Source of the DNA: Cervus elaphus
Taxonomy: Eukaryota > Chordata > Mammalia > Artiodactyla > Cervidae
Assembly (NCBI RefSeq): GCF_910594005.1
Contig: NC_057826.1
Span: 19,439,501-19,503,500, forward strand
DNA: 64,000 nt
Direction of reading: 5' to 3'
Shown: in pieces, positions 1-12,430 of the stretch
Layout: each line of letters opens with the position of its first letter
How positions within the stretch are numbered: the first letter of the stretch is position 1
Notes under the pieces: model-generated
Databases searched by the model: none
Seen by the model: the letters and a program-made list of their open reading frames with translations, nothing else
What the model was told of the DNA's origin: nothing
Program-made: the position numbers and the translations under genes

Positions 1-69
1 CTCCAAAAAAAGGGGGGGGGGGGGGTAACGGAGAAAAGAAGAAAAAAAAAAAGAGAGAGAGAGAGAAAG
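1..69. repeat. Purine-rich low-complexity tract (G14 then GA-rich)
   Basis: A run of 14 G (12-25) is followed by an A/G tract ending in a short (GA)n. Apart from a TAAC interruption and the first bases, the strand is almost pure purine. It lies in an intron and has no coding content. Confidence 0.85.
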
Positions 70-1103
70 CCCAAATGCAACTTTTGGACTTGAAAATCTC
101 AATATCTGAAATAAAAATTTCACTAGATTGACTAACAGCAGACTAAGAAACAGTGGGAGAAAAGAAAACACAGTGAACTTGAAAACATTAATAGGAATTT
201 CCCAAACATAAGCAAGGGGGGCAGGGGAGGAAGAGATGTTAAAAATTAAATCACAACTAGTAAGTGACTTAATATGTGTATAATTGGAGATTCAGAAGAT
301 GACGTGCAGAAAAATAAAATGAGCTTGGCAAATAATGTTTGAATTTGATTAAGACTACAAATCCACAGATCCAAGTGACAATTACACTGTCACACAGAGA
401 GGGAGAGATTCTTTAGGAACACATGTTCTGGAAAGCATTTTCTCTTTTTTAAGCATTATATTGAAAGAGTTTAACACAATTTAAGATTAGGTAAGATGTG
501 GTGAGATCATCTCACAGCACACCAAACAAGTCTCATCTCTGGGTGTGTCATGGCCAGTAGAAGGCTGCTGGGGGTGCAGGGGCTGGTTGATCTCTATGTC
601 TTTTGGTCTATTATTGTTTAATACCCCTTTAAGTGATGATGCTAATAGTCCTTCTCAGCTGGGAGTAAGAGAGATAAATACGCATACTGTCTTCTTCAAG
701 CTTTAGAGTGGAAACACTTCCCTACTTTTCAATGACTTTAGGAAATGACCCTCTGAAAGGACAGAAAAGGAACCTGTGAACCCTCCTTTCCAGGAGCTAT
801 GCCTCAGAAGGTTACAAGGAGCCATAAAGGAGAGTAGCTCAGTGAAAAGGAACCTGTCCTTGACTAATGTATTACATAACCGTAAAACGTGCCACTAGAG
901 GCAGTTTACCAATCAAGGTCTTTGCAGTTATTGGGATACTGGGGCAAAATGTGCAAAGTGCTTATTTTGCTTATTCCACTGCCTTACCTGATGCCACACT
1001 GCTTAGGAATGGCCCTGCCATCTACATTTCTCATATTGTCCTCATATTCTCATATTGTCCTTTCATCAAGAGATGGCTAGGAACGTGTAAATACAAATAA
1101 TAA

Positions 1104-1160
1104 ATGGACTCAATGGACATGAGTTTGAGCAAAATCCAGGAGCTAGTGAAGGACCAGGAA
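1104..1160 (+). mobile_element. BovB LINE 3'-end fragment
   Basis: The stretch with 'ggacatgagtttgagcaaa' followed by 'aggagctagtgaagga' matches the conserved 3' tail of ruminant BovB, also seen at about 13970 and 59760 in this window. Only about 57 bases survive, so boundaries are approximate. Confidence 0.6.
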
Positions 1161-2398
1161 ATGATAAATAATCTTACCAACTCCCAATCTGACCATTCAT
1201 TGATAGAATCAAGGCTCTTATTACATTTTCCTCCCAGACCCTTTTAATAGTTCTTTGTGGTGATTATAATTTACATAACACAACAAACTGGGACAGTGTG
1301 AACGAATGACAGAGTAAATGTCAGAATATCTTGATAAAAAGAGTTTATGGGCATATTGAGATTTAATATTTTCTGCAGTTGCAAGCACAGTATGGAACGT
1401 TAAAATAATATTTAAGAGTCTAGGCTATTTATGGTTTTTCATAGGCTCTCTTGCATGTCGTTTCCAAGTTGGCAACAGCAAAACCATGGCAACAGGAAAT
1501 TCTTCCCTGCAGTGGAGTTTATGAATGCTTTTCTGTTTTCATGACTCGACTCCTTATTTAATTTCCTGTACAGAAAATGAGAGTGATTACTATAGACTGC
1601 AATACAGATGTGCTAATCCAAAGACCCTCTCAAAGAAAAACAGGTCACAGGTGTCTGTGGATGGATACTGAGATAAAATTTAAAATTTGCTTCCACACAG
1701 ATACACAGCAGAAGTCAACATACTCTAGATACTTGAGAACCTAACTCTTTTATTAACCACCTGGGAAACGGGAATGGACAAACCTCTATGTTCATGAGCT
1801 GTAGATAAACAGACTGCTGCACTAGTGTGATTTTAATCAACACATTTTATGAGCCAAAATAATACCAAAGCTAAGAAGCCTGTTTGCTTGGAGATTAAGT
1901 TAGACTATGAACAATAACAACAGAAAATAAAAATATCTCAAGACAGTAAAATATAAAAGTGATTAAGAAAACCCTACAATAGCTGACTACATAGATATGG
2001 AGAAGGATTATGAAATGAGTTAATGAAAGTCAAGACTTCTGGGGCTTATGATCAGATGGTTGTTAAATTGCAAGAGTTCTTAGTCACTCTAACATTTAGC
2101 TAAATACATTGACGCTTAGGCAACACTACCCAGGAGGAATTCTGCACGATCTCCAACCATTGCTTCCTACCTTCCACGCTTCTGATAACACTACTTTTTC
2201 TTACACTCCAATCCTAAATGCTTTGATTATGGTCTTCAATTGTGTTAAAGCCACATCCTCCCCCACTGGCTTCCTCTCCCCCATCACCAGCAATATTCTA
2301 CAGTTAGTGGCCGTGTTGTTTTATGGGTGACTTAGCAGGCGAACATCAACACAGCAGGAGGACAATAAGCCTGGTAGGAGGGTATAAGTATTTCTTAC

Positions 2399-2573
2399 TT
2401 TTGGTGTCAAGCTGCGCACGATACTTCTCAAATCCTTTGAGCCGAACGCGTTCTCCCAACAGCTGGAGGAATTCCTCAAAGGCTGGGCCGGCTGATTCAT
2501 TGTTGTACATCTCTTCTTCCGTGCTCTGTCCAGCTTTGCAGTACATGATGCCTACTTTCTGCTGATAGTTCAG
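2399..2573 (-). CDS. SIPA1L1: SIPA1L1 coding exon (residues 607-664, start of RapGAP catalytic domain)
   Basis: This 175-bp exon encodes 58 residues starting LNYQQKVGIMYCKAGQ and ending KYRAQLDTK, plus one base of the next codon. It matches mammalian SIPA1L1 just inside the Rap-GAP domain. SIPA1L1 stimulates GTP hydrolysis on Rap1/Rap2 and shapes actin and dendritic spines at postsynaptic sites. The acceptor is CTTCACAG|CTG at 2574 and the donor is CAAAA|GTAAGA at 2398. Incoming phase is 0 and outgoing phase is 1. The NNESAGPAFEEFLQLLGERV stretch is typical of RapGAP domains. The catalytic asparagine 'thumb' of the family is expected in the next exon, outside the window. An in-frame readthrough into the intron reaches a stop quickly, confirming the boundary. 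Assignment to L1 rather than paralogues L2 or L3 rests on the near-identity of the first coding exon to the known SIPA1L1 N-terminus. Confidence 0.97.
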
Positions 2574-2789
2574 CTGTGAAGGCAGGTGATACAACGCATA
2601 TAAATACAGGCAAATCCACTCTGCCCACTTAAATGCTAGTAAGTCCTGTAGGGCATATGCCCATCAAGTAGCTAACCTCTTTCTTCTCTTGAAATCCTTC
2701 TGCTTTTGTTCTTCCCCTTTTAAAAAAGAGGAGGCCTTATGACTTTAAAAGCAAAGGTCTACTTTACAAAAGATGCCTTTGAAAAAAAA

Positions 2790-3135
2790 CCTTAAGTTGT
2801 TTTACAACACTGTGTTAGTTTCATGTGTATAGCAAAGTGATTCAATCATACACACACACACACACATACACACACACACACACACACATTCTTTTAGGTT
2901 CCTTTCCTCTATAGGTTATTACAAATCATTGAGTTCACTGTGCTATACAATAGCTCCTCATTGGTTATCTATTTTATATAGTACTGTGTATATGTTAATC
3001 CCAAACTTCTACATTTATCCCTCCTCTGCTTCCCTCTTTGGTAACCATAAGTTTACCAAACAAACTTTGGTAAATAAACAACCAAGTTTATTTTCTATGT
3101 CTGTGGGTTTATTTCTTTTACAAAATATACTTTAA
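2790..3135 (-). mobile_element. L1 LINE 3'-region fragment, antisense
   Basis: Reads as the reverse complement of the artiodactyl L1 3' end: 'acaacactgtgttagtttca', 'agcaaagtgattcaatcata', 'ttggttatctattttatata', 'ttggtaaccataagttta'. The same family occurs in the opposite orientation at 34630-34860 and 38915-39253. A CA microsatellite sits inside it at 2851-2888. The exact L1 subfamily is not resolved. Confidence 0.7.
2851..2888. repeat. (CA)n dinucleotide microsatellite
   Basis: 38 bases of CA repeat with one CA-to-TA interruption at 2867. Such a tract is likely polymorphic in length. Confidence 0.95.
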
Positions 3136-3649
3136 ACTGTTTTGCACGAAAAGCCCATTAAAGTTCTTTTAAAATTTTGGGAGGTAAAGTTGGAAAAGAC
3201 TTATGTCCCAAGGCCATTTTTCCAATATACTAAGTTATAAACCTTGGTTATACGTTTGTGACAGCATAAGCATCATCAACACTGTACTTTTCAAATTATT
3301 TTTCTAAAAGATGAGTCTCTAGACAGAAACTTTAAAAGGGGCCTCATAATGGCAAATCACAATTAAAACAAAGCATTCAAGAAATTTAAATACGACATTA
3401 ATCAAAACATTTATTCATCATTGAAAAGTTTAGTCATCCTATAAACAAATTTTAATTAGTTTATCAGTTTAATGACAAATTTTATTAGTCATTTAAGAAA
3501 TGAATTTGAATATTAAAATTTAGACATTTAATTCTCCAGTGAAATCAGGGCAATCCATATTCGTGAAGTCTATTTACAGACTAGTACTGCAACAACTGTT
3601 ATCAATAAATTTTTATCTCATAAAAGGAAAGGGGGAAGAGGCAAAATTT

Positions 3650-3860
3650 TAACAGCTAACATTTACTGAATAGCCACTATCTGCCAATCACTGTTTAGTG
3701 ATTAAATTACAATAGCTTTCCTCACAAAAGCCTGCAAATATTACCCCATATGACCAATAAGCAAAGAGAAATTCAGAAAAGGGAACAGTAAGAGGCACAT
3801 AAGATCATACACTGTCAACCCTGTGATCTGGCTCTATTCAATATAACCAGGATTCAATCA
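3650..3860 (+). mobile_element. MIR SINE (ancient)
   Basis: The pattern 'taacatttactgaatagcca', a Cys/Ala-like core, then 'aataagcaaagagaaattcag' and a degraded 'cacacagctag'-like end follows the MIR consensus, strongly diverged. Boundaries are approximate. Confidence 0.55.
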
Positions 3861-6073
3861 GGCTTGTCTTGCTGTGTTTCTGTCACTCCCAACATATGTC
3901 CACAGCTCCTTATTTGCAACTCCATAGTTGAAAGGTAAAAACCAAACTTAAGCAAACATATTTGGCAGCAAAACTTCCTACGAGCTGACAGTGAATGCTG
4001 TTCCTTTCTGTGAATATTCATACCTTTGGAGATATTAACATGTTTGATGGTGGGGTGCTGCCCCAGATTCCACTGGAACTCTTTAAGTGCATGTATTTTA
4101 TTACCCTTCTAAATCTGGACCTTTCTGAATTCTGAAAGGTATCTGCTCCTATTGTTCTACACAAAGGACTGTGAACCTAAACAATTCTTTTCAACTTTCT
4201 AAGTCAAATGGCTCAGAATGGTGGTTAACTAGAAAATGTTATCAGGGAACTCCTGCTTGCTTTAGCCCCTCCTCACTAACTGGTCGACCAGGAAGGTTCA
4301 GCAGCTTTTACATGACCCGGGGACATGAAAGCTGCTTAGGAGTTCTGTAATTGTGCAGAACTGACTCCCCTCTGCCTGCTCCAGCGAGTGCAGGCAAAAC
4401 TCCAAATCTGAGACTTCCAAGAAGCTGTGTCTACAGATGTTGGAATTTTTTAAAAACAGCATACAACCTTGCATTATCACTGTTTCATTTTAATTATTAA
4501 CAGAAACACTTTGAGGATTTAGTTCACTTTTTTGTATGCCACATGCAGTTAAAAAAAAAAGAAGGTAAGAGTAAAACCTTCCCCATGCCACTGGCAGTTG
4601 CACTCCTTCAAAGGTCTGAATGTGACTAATAGAGGGGAACTCAGACAAGTGGAGCCTTCATCTTGGCTTTCAGATTAAGCCGAGTATCCTATTAGGTCTC
4701 AACAAATAAAAAAGTAGCAGTAGGCTCTATGTCTGTTACAAAAGAAGTCCTTAACACAGCCAGCTCCTTACTCTTTCCCTGCAGGGAGAGCTACCAAGGA
4801 AAGGAAGCAATCTGGAGAAAGGAAGGAGTTTGGAGTTATTTGCTATTTGGCTCTGTGCCTCCCAGATCAGCCTTCTCATCCAACAATGTAAAACAAAAGT
4901 CACCTTGTTCAGAGGAAAACATCTCAGTGACCCTGGATTTGTGGGTGGCTTTTTAAACTTCTTAGATAAAGGTCTAGGATTTCACTGTGCAACATTCGAA
5001 AGGACTCACTTATTTATATACACAAAAGAGCCCACTTTGGAGAGGCGATAAGTAAGAAAGCTTCCCCCAAACCACTGCAGGAGCAGAATGCAAGGACAAT
5101 GAGACAGTGTGCTGCCTTCTCTAGGCGGGTTTCTCATACTGTGGTGACTCCACCCACAGACAGAACAGACTGGTATTTGCTTGTTGTCAAAGGAAAGCTC
5201 CTTTAAGAGGATTAGGGAATTTGTCAGAATGTCAAATTTCCCCCAATGTGAAATGGTGACGAATGGCAGTGCTCCATCCTTGCAGGTGACACTATGACTG
5301 TATCCTTGGTTTCTGCTGCAATGGAATCAAGGTAGGTGTCAGTCTCTCAACTCAGGTTCCGGGAATCCTTAGTTAGCAACCTCCTTCCCTGCTCAGAACA
5401 TGAGTAGTTGTTAAGTATAATAAGGAACATTTCAAGAGAAAGAGCAACTGGAAATGGAGTTAGAGCTATGGTTTGGGGAGGGTTTGAATTGTTATGATGT
5501 TACATAAAACAGGATTTTTTTTTTTAAGACACAAACACATCTATGAATAAATAATATTTTCCTGCAACGATTAAAATAGTTATGATGATGCCAGAAGCCA
5601 TCTTGGAAACAGGTTGGGTTTATCCAACTGTTTAGGATTTTGCTTTCGGATGTTCATGGAGTCATGCTCTACAGTTCCATGCTTGCCTATCAACTAACTC
5701 CATATCAGCCGTTCACATGGAGCACTGAGGGAAGTGTTCAGACTCTCAACAAGTGTTTGCATTGTAAAAAGTGATTATGGTCAATCCGACAGGACTAAGG
5801 TTCTGTTTGAGATGAGTGTCTTTCAACAGCCACCAAAAGTGATATGGCCTCCCACAGCTTGGAGCAACAGTGTATAGAACTGCTCTCCTTCTCATAAAAT
5901 AGGCACTTTAACACAGAATCATAGAATCAGGTACAGCAAAATCTGGCTTATACAGTCCTGAGTTCCTGGAAAGATGCATGATATAGTCAGGGTCCTCCAT
6001 CAACAGTAACAGGTTTGAATAACCAAGTTCTCAGGGACCTCTTAAAAAGTTCTGTACTTTGACCTCTTCTTCC

Positions 6074-6081
6074 TGACGTCA
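6074..6081. promoter_or_regulatory. Perfect CRE palindrome TGACGTCA
   Basis: An exact 8-bp cAMP-response element lies deep in an intron, with no promoter-like context around it. It may be a chance match. Confidence 0.25.
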
Positions 6082-6209
6082 CAACCAGAAGGCACCACTG
6101 GGGGTGGCACAGATCATGAGAAAAATCCCCATTTCTTCCTTTCTTACAAGACCTTTTAAATTGTCTCCATTAATCCAGGGATTTAAAACTTTTACTATGA
6201 GGTGTCTCA

Positions 6210-6290
6210 TCATCTAGCAGTTCTCAAAGTGTGGGCCATGAACCCTTGAGGGGTGCCTGAGCTTTGCTCTGGGACACAGTTAATTGGAAA
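6210..6290. mobile_element. Possible hAT-type DNA transposon relic
   Basis: 'cagttctcaaagtgtgggcc' resembles the terminal part of MER5-like hAT/Charlie elements. The rest is too diverged to follow, so family and extent are tentative. Confidence 0.3.
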
Positions 6291-6550
6291 TAATCTGATC
6301 CTTTCAGTTTTTCCTTTTAAACTCATAGGTCTTATCAGAGTACTGTTTAATTTGAGGATAATCCTGTCCCATTATTGAGGCAAAGTCATTCTAAGACTTT
6401 ACCCGATGCCATGGGAACTATGAGGTTTTCCAGGCTGCCTGTTGAGAGCAGACATTGTTGTCAGCCAGGCAGAGGTCTGAGGATGTACCTTGCTCAATCT
6501 TTGGGTGGTTCCTACCCTGGCTGCAAATACTTTCCTCAAATATTCACATT

Positions 6551-6750
6551 TACTCTGGCGGCTCGGATGGTAAAGAAACTGTCTGCAATGCGGGAGACCC
6601 GGGTTTGATCCCTGGGTCGGGAAGATCCCCTGGAGGAGGGCATGGCAACCCACTCCAGGATTCTGGCCTGGAGAATCTGCATGGAACGAGCCTGGTGGGC
6701 TATAGTCCACGGGGTCACAAAGTGTCGGACACAACTGGGCGAGGAAAGCA
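6551..6750 (+). mobile_element. Bov-tA SINE
   Basis: The tRNA-derived head ('ggctcggatggtaaagaaac') carries a B-box-like GGTTTGATCCC at 6602-6612. It is followed by the Bov-A body ('tagtccacggggtcacaaag', 'cggacacaactgggcga'). This SINE is tRNA(Glu)-derived and ruminant-specific. Confidence 0.9.
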
Positions 6751-7039
6751 CCAGTATCCAGCTCAGCAAATCCTTATCTCCCTGGACTCACATCTCAGTC
6801 TTCAATCAGGGAGACCTCTGGGCTTCAACTGGGTGGCCCCTCCTGGCTGTGCAGCCTGGGATCTCAGGCTGAAAGCTGGTGTGATTTTTACTCTTCATTT
6901 GGTTCCCATTGTCCTTTGTTGTCTGACTTCAACATTATAAAAACCACTGTTCCATTGGTTTGCCTAGTTTTTAAAAGTTGTTTCAGATGGGAAAGTAAAT
7001 CTAGTTCTTCTCTTTTAATCTTGGCTGGAAATAGAATCT

Positions 7040-8810
7040 GCCTCCATTTTCAAGTAATATAATTTCTGGACAGTAAACTGCATCTGCTTGAGGCATACGA
7101 TTTAATGATTTCTAACAAACTCCCATTCAATCAAAATACAGAACATTTCTTTCACCCCAAGCCCCCTGGTTCCCATCTGCTATATATGCCTGTATCAGCC
7201 GACAGCCTCAGATAATCAATGTTCTATTTTTTTCCCCACTGTAAATTTGTCCATCTATATTTTTAAAGAGTATTTTTGCTGGGTAAAATTCCTAGTGAGA
7301 ATTCTTCTTTTTCAGCATTCTAGAAATGTGGCTTCCACCTTTTATATTTTACAGATCAGGAAATGGCTAATTTTAATCCAATTGTCTTATATTCTTCTTC
7401 GAATGTACTTTTTCCTCTGGCTATTTTTAGATTGTTCTTTTTTTCTTTTAATTTCAGCAATTTTTACTACAATGGACCTATATCTGACTTTCTTTGTATC
7501 TATCCTGCTTACCATAGGCAGAGTTCCTTGACTCTGTCTTAACTCGCGTGTGTTTCATCAGTTTTGGAAACTTCTCTAGGGGTATTTCTTCAGACATCGA
7601 TTATGTCTCCAAATACTGCTTTCAATTCTCTTCCTCTCTTTGGGAATTCCATTACACCCATGTATTCACTATGGCCCACATGTCTTTTAGGCACTTTTCT
7701 GTATTTCTCATGTTTTCTTGTCTACATTATTCAAGTAAACATTTTCTGGTAACTTCAATTCATCATTTTTCTCTTCTGTTGTGTCTAATGTGCTCTGTAA
7801 AACTTTTGCTGAGATTTTTAACTTCTGGGGTTTTCTTTTTTCCCCTCCAGTTCTAGAATTTCAATTTGATTTTTTTAAAAAGCAAATCCAAGTTCTCCAG
7901 TGATCCTTGACCTCTGTTTTTTACTTCTGCAGGTCCCATGAAATCAATGAAAACTTTAAACAGGCACCTAACTTTTAATCTGTACTTTGGCCACACTTAA
8001 GCCCTAAGCATTTTACAAATCAGCAAATGCCCAAGGAAAAAAGTGCTGCAGAATGATTTAATTTTGATGAACCCAAATTTCTCAATTATTTCTTTTCTAG
8101 ACCAAGATTTTGATATCATATCTAAGAACTCTTCACTAATCCTTAGGTCACAGATTTTCTTCTATGTTTTTGTCACAGATTTTTAAAGTTCTACATTTCA
8201 ACTTATGACTCATTTAAATAAATTTCTGTATAATGTGTGAGGTTTAGGTCAAGTTCATTATTTTGTCTATGTAATTGTTTCATCACCTTTGTTTGAAAAG
8301 CATACCTTTCCTCCACTGAATATTTTTACTCCTTTGTCAAAAATCAGTTGGATATATTTGTGTGGGGCTGTTTTCGGTTTCTCTATTTCTTTTTTTATTG
8401 AAGGACTATAAATGGTACTGTATTTTATTTTCTGTTTCCCCATGTTCATTAAAAGAGATCCAACTGATTTTTTTTGAGTTAATGTTGAATCGCACAACCA
8501 TGCTGGACACAGCCTGTAGTTCTAACAAGTTTTGGCAGATTTCTTGGGGTTTTGGACACAGACTATTATGTTATTTGACATGGGGACACTTTCACGTTTT
8601 CCCTTCCTTTATCCACATGCCTTCCTTTTCTTGCCTTATTGTACTGACTAGACCTTTTAGCACTATGTTGAATAGCAATGGTGGCTGTATACATCTTTGT
8701 CTTTACCATTAAGTCTTTAATCAACTATGATGTATGCTGCAGGGGTTTTATAGGTGTATTTTGTTTTTTAATCAAGTTGAAGAAGTTCCTCTTATTTCAG
8801 TTTTTATTGT
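7040..8810 (-). mobile_element. Degraded old L1 LINE, antisense
   Basis: At 8060-8800 the plus strand reads like the reverse complement of mammalian L1 ORF2: 'gacccaaatttctcaa'-like motifs, 'catatctaagaactcttcac', 'gtcaaaaatcagttggatat', 'ttgccttattgtactgacta', 'actatgttgaatagcaatgg'. The part before 8040 (7040-7870) is T-rich and only generally L1-like. No intact frame remains. Confidence 0.55.
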
Positions 8811-9579
8811 TTGTGGCCATGATGGCTTTCCTCATCCCAAGATCCCCAGCCACTCTACTTCCTTCTTTTCACCTTTCAGATTCATGTTTGCTTTATATAC
8901 AGTGGCTGTACTTAGCAAATGCATCTATTCCATGCTTCTAGAAGCAAAAGTTCAAATCTATTTTTTAAAAGCACTGATTATTCCCAGTGGGTAGGCTGAT
9001 CTGAGACAAGTTATTCTGCCATTACTAGATTTGAAGACCTTGCTCATTTTTCAAATCCTTGTGATTCATATTGACAGCATTTACTTCGGTTTGTTCTTCA
9101 TAAACATGATAACTGTTTTAACTGCTTTCTAAAGATTTATCACTGTAATGTCCTCCAAAAAGAATGACAAAGAGACTCGAAAAATTCAATGTTGGGAGTG
9201 AAAAAATTGCTAGTTAGAAACTTTATCCTCACTGGAATTTACTAACAAAAATCAAACTGCTTTAAAAAATGACATATGGATACTGGGTAGAAAAATCATT
9301 TTTAAAAAAATCTGTCTGAAATGCTGTCAAAATTATTTATATACATGTGCACAGATTCTATTTTTATCTTTGGCATAATGTAAAGGAAATATTCTAGACA
9401 CACATTTTGTATTCCATACACATATAGAGGAAATATTCAATACATACATTCTGTATAAATATTCTATAATAATATGTTGTGTAAAAGTTCTCACAAAAAT
9501 AGAAAGCTTCATACTGGGTATTAAATTGATGATTTATATACTTGTACTGATTTGATATTAAGATGAATTTCAATTATAT

Positions 9580-9960
9580 AGGAATAGGCTCTTCATTGCA
9601 GCATTGTTTGTAACAGTAAGACTGGAATCCATCTAAATGTCTATTAATAGAGAAACTGATTAGATAAAACTTTGGTACAGCAACTAAACAGAATATTATG
9701 CAGCCATTAAAAACAATGGGAAAACTTCCTGTGTACTGACATAGAAAGATCTTCAAAACGTATTACTAAGTGAAAATGCAAACGTGTATAGCATGTTATA
9801 TTTTGTACAAGAAAAAGGGAAATAAGACTACATATGCATTTTTGGTATATCTGTATAAAGAAACATCAGAATACATAAGAAACTAATAAAAGTAGAAACC
9901 AGAAGGGAGAAGAAGAGAGCTGAGAGATAGGAACAGGGTAGAAATGGGATCCTTCAATGT
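9580..9960 (+). mobile_element. L1 LINE 3'-region fragment
   Basis: Sense-orientation old L1 motifs occur in order: 'cattgcagcattgtttgtaa', 'aatgtctattaatagagaaa', 'tattatgcagccattaaaaa', 'acatagaaagatcttcaaaa', then 'acataagaaactaataaaag'. Diverged. Confidence 0.7.
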
Positions 9961-11164
9961 AAACACTTTGAGTTTTGGCCCATGTGAAGATATTATTAAA
10001 AGCTAATTTCTTAAGAAAAGTCCTATAGAAAGGAAACTAGCTTTTTATTTTAAAGCTGAATTTAAAGCACAATTCAGTTTAAAATCAAGAAGACTGAAAA
10101 ATCTACAATCAGTTCCTCTATCTTTTTGGATTGTGAACCAGAGTCCTTACTGCAGGTCTTAGCCATGCTGAGTTCTTTCACTATAAAGTATAGTCCTACT
10201 AAGCCAAACGTCTTCCAAATGCTACTGCTTTCAGTAATATTAATCATAAATCTTACCTCTGGAAAGGACTCCATCCAGTCACCCACCCCAGCCTCAGACA
10301 GGCAAATAGCATGGATGAGCCCATGCAGAATAATCATTACTAGTGAGCAGACAAGAGAAAAAGACCAATGCCACGGGCTTCTTTCCCTGATCTGATGACT
10401 GTCAAGTATATTTCTTCCTGATAATGTACATATGGAACCAATCTGGTGGCCTTCTGAACTTTACACATGCATTAACTGATATCATAATCTAGAAGAAGAT
10501 CAAAATTTCAGGAGTGTTAATTGTTTTGCCAAAGCTTCATTCATAGACAATGTTGTTTTCCCTACGGCTCATTCTTTAACTCCAGATGCCTGAATCAAAG
10601 AGGAAAGTGGCTGGTCAAACTCATTTATCATCAATAAAATAACACACCAGGGCAATGAACAGGCTAAGTCAGCAAAGAATTTCATTTATTCCCTAAATCA
10701 AAAGGACAGCACTATTCATTATTAAATAAAGATTGCTTTTTTCCTTTTATCTATTCTTGAGATGTATATTGCAGACCTAATTAGATATGATTACTTTACC
10801 CCTTTAACTTCAATAATTTGAAGGGCAACATTTTAAAGAACAGAGAATCCAATAAATGTTTTCATTTCTTTGTATTTTTAATAAGCATCTAGAAATACAG
10901 TGGAAATATTGATTTAGATAAAATCACTACTATGTACATGAAACTTGACATTTCCTAATGAAAACAGGTCTTCCAATTTTTTCTACTGCAGACTGGCAAT
11001 TTTACTTTATTTTTAAGTTCTATTCTGATCTCGGGTTTTGCATGTTATACTTACTATTGAGCTCTGCAGCCGGTAGCAATAAAACCTGGAGCCATATTTC
11101 CAGTTTCTTCTCCTACTCAAGGAGAGAGAATGGGAAGATGGGGTGTAGAGTGTATTGGGAAAGA

Positions 11165-11385
11165 AAGTAGACTCTGGAGTCTGAATGCTTGGATTTAAGA
11201 CCTGCCTCCAGCATATCCTAACTGTGATCTGGGGGGGTCCTTCACCCTCTTTGTGCCTCAGTGCTCTTGTCAGCAAAGCAAGAATAATAATAGCATCTAC
11301 ATCAAAGGATCCTAAGGATTAATTAAAATAATTCACGTAAATTGCTTCACAGTTCCTGGCTTAGTCACTGCTCAATAAAAAAACA
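11165..11385 (+). mobile_element. MIR SINE (ancient)
   Basis: Order of motifs: 'gactctggagtctgaatgct', 'aactgtgatct', 'ctttgtgcctcagtgctctt', 'aataataatagcatctacat', 'tcactgctcaataaa'. This is the full MIR architecture in sense orientation. Confidence 0.75.
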
Positions 11386-11849
11386 TCTATTTTTGTAACT
11401 GCCTGACACTGCTGCTCCGCGGGCTTGCTTGCTGTCCCTTACGCACACCCCACGCTCCTGCCCTGCTCTGCTTTGTCCTCACTGTTCTGAGTCTAGACCA
11501 CCACACTGCTTATCTTCTGGACCGATGAAAGGTCCATTTCGTCCTGACCCACCTGATTAATCGTGACTTGGCCCCACTGGCCTGTTTGTTAGCAGTTCTG
11601 GTATTACACTCATTATATTAAACCCACCTTTTATTACAGCAATTTATGACTTCGTTTCCTTCATAGGTAAAGTCTGTGTCTTACTAGCATACAGTATTTA
11701 TTAATAAAAATCTGCAAAGAGTGGTCACTGAACATTTACTGGATTTGAAAAGTTATGCTTTTACTTATAAAAGTAAGCACGATATGTTATACTATATAAC
11801 AGCATGAGGCTTATAAAGATGAAATGAGATAATGCGCATAAACGGCTAC

Positions 11850-11925
11850 TAACAGTTATTATTTTATCATCATTTAGTGTTTACCATGTGTCTGGCATTG
11901 CATTAAGTGCTCTACATGTGTGAGA
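11850..11925 (+). mobile_element. MIR SINE fragment
   Basis: 'gtttaccatgtgtctggcat' followed by 'taagtgctctacatgtgtga' matches the MIR 3' core ('tactatgtgccaggca'). Confidence 0.5.
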
Positions 11926-12024
11926 TCCTTGAAAGAGGGCCTGGAATAATGATCTTTCACTCTCTTTTCACTTTCAATGTCACTTTCACTGCTGGTATAA
12001 AGATCTTTTCACTCCATTGCACGG

Positions 12025-12074
12025 AGTAGGTGAGATAAAGGTGTTTTTTAGTAGGTGAGATAAAGGTGTTTTTT
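12025..12074. repeat. Perfect 25-bp tandem duplication
   Basis: The 25-bp unit at 12025-12049 (starts AGTAGGTGAGATAAAGG, ends in T6) is repeated exactly at 12050-12074. Confidence 0.95.
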
Positions 12075-12223
12075 AATGACCGATGAAGAAAAACAGCATT
12101 GATATGGCAAATCTAAAAGCAACTGAATTACCCATATTATTAAAAAGTTGGCAATAGATAATGAAATTCCTGATACTTTACAGTATAGTTTGGAAGATCA
12201 AAACAATTTGCTATGTGCAAAAA

Positions 12224-12430
12224 GTAAAAGTGAAAGTGTTAGTAGCTCAGTCATGTCTGACTCTGAAATACCATGGACTATAGCTTGCCAGGCTCCTCTG
12301 TTCATGGAATTCTTCAGGCAAGAATACTGGAGTTGATTGCCATTCCCCTCTCCAGGGAATCTTCCTGACCCAGGGATCGAGTCCAGGTCTCCCACTTTGC
12401 AGGCAGATTCTTTACCATCTGAGCCAGAGA
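12224..12430 (-). mobile_element. Bov-tA SINE, antisense
   Basis: Reverse-complement Bov-A ('tcagtcatgtctgactctga', 'caagaatactggagtt') leads into a reverse-complement tRNA head ending 'ttctttaccatctgagcc'. Confidence 0.9.

Larger units (their letters stand above)
1..2398 (-). other. SIPA1L1: SIPA1L1 intron downstream of the last visible coding exon (partial)
   Basis: This intron follows the donor GTAAGA at 2398-2393 (minus strand) and runs off the window edge. It contains the purine tract at 1-69 and a short BovB 3' fragment at about 1104-1160. At 1029-1062 there is a small local repeat of a TCATATTGTCCT unit. I recognise nothing else in 70-1100 or 1165-2398; the short open frames there have no codon or family signal. 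Confidence 0.8.

Noticed and set aside
6551..6630. tRNA-gene-like sequences (A and B box motifs) here and in about a dozen other places
   Set aside because: All are followed by Bov-A or CHR bodies and lack a folded acceptor stem, so they are tRNA-derived SINE heads, not tRNA genes.
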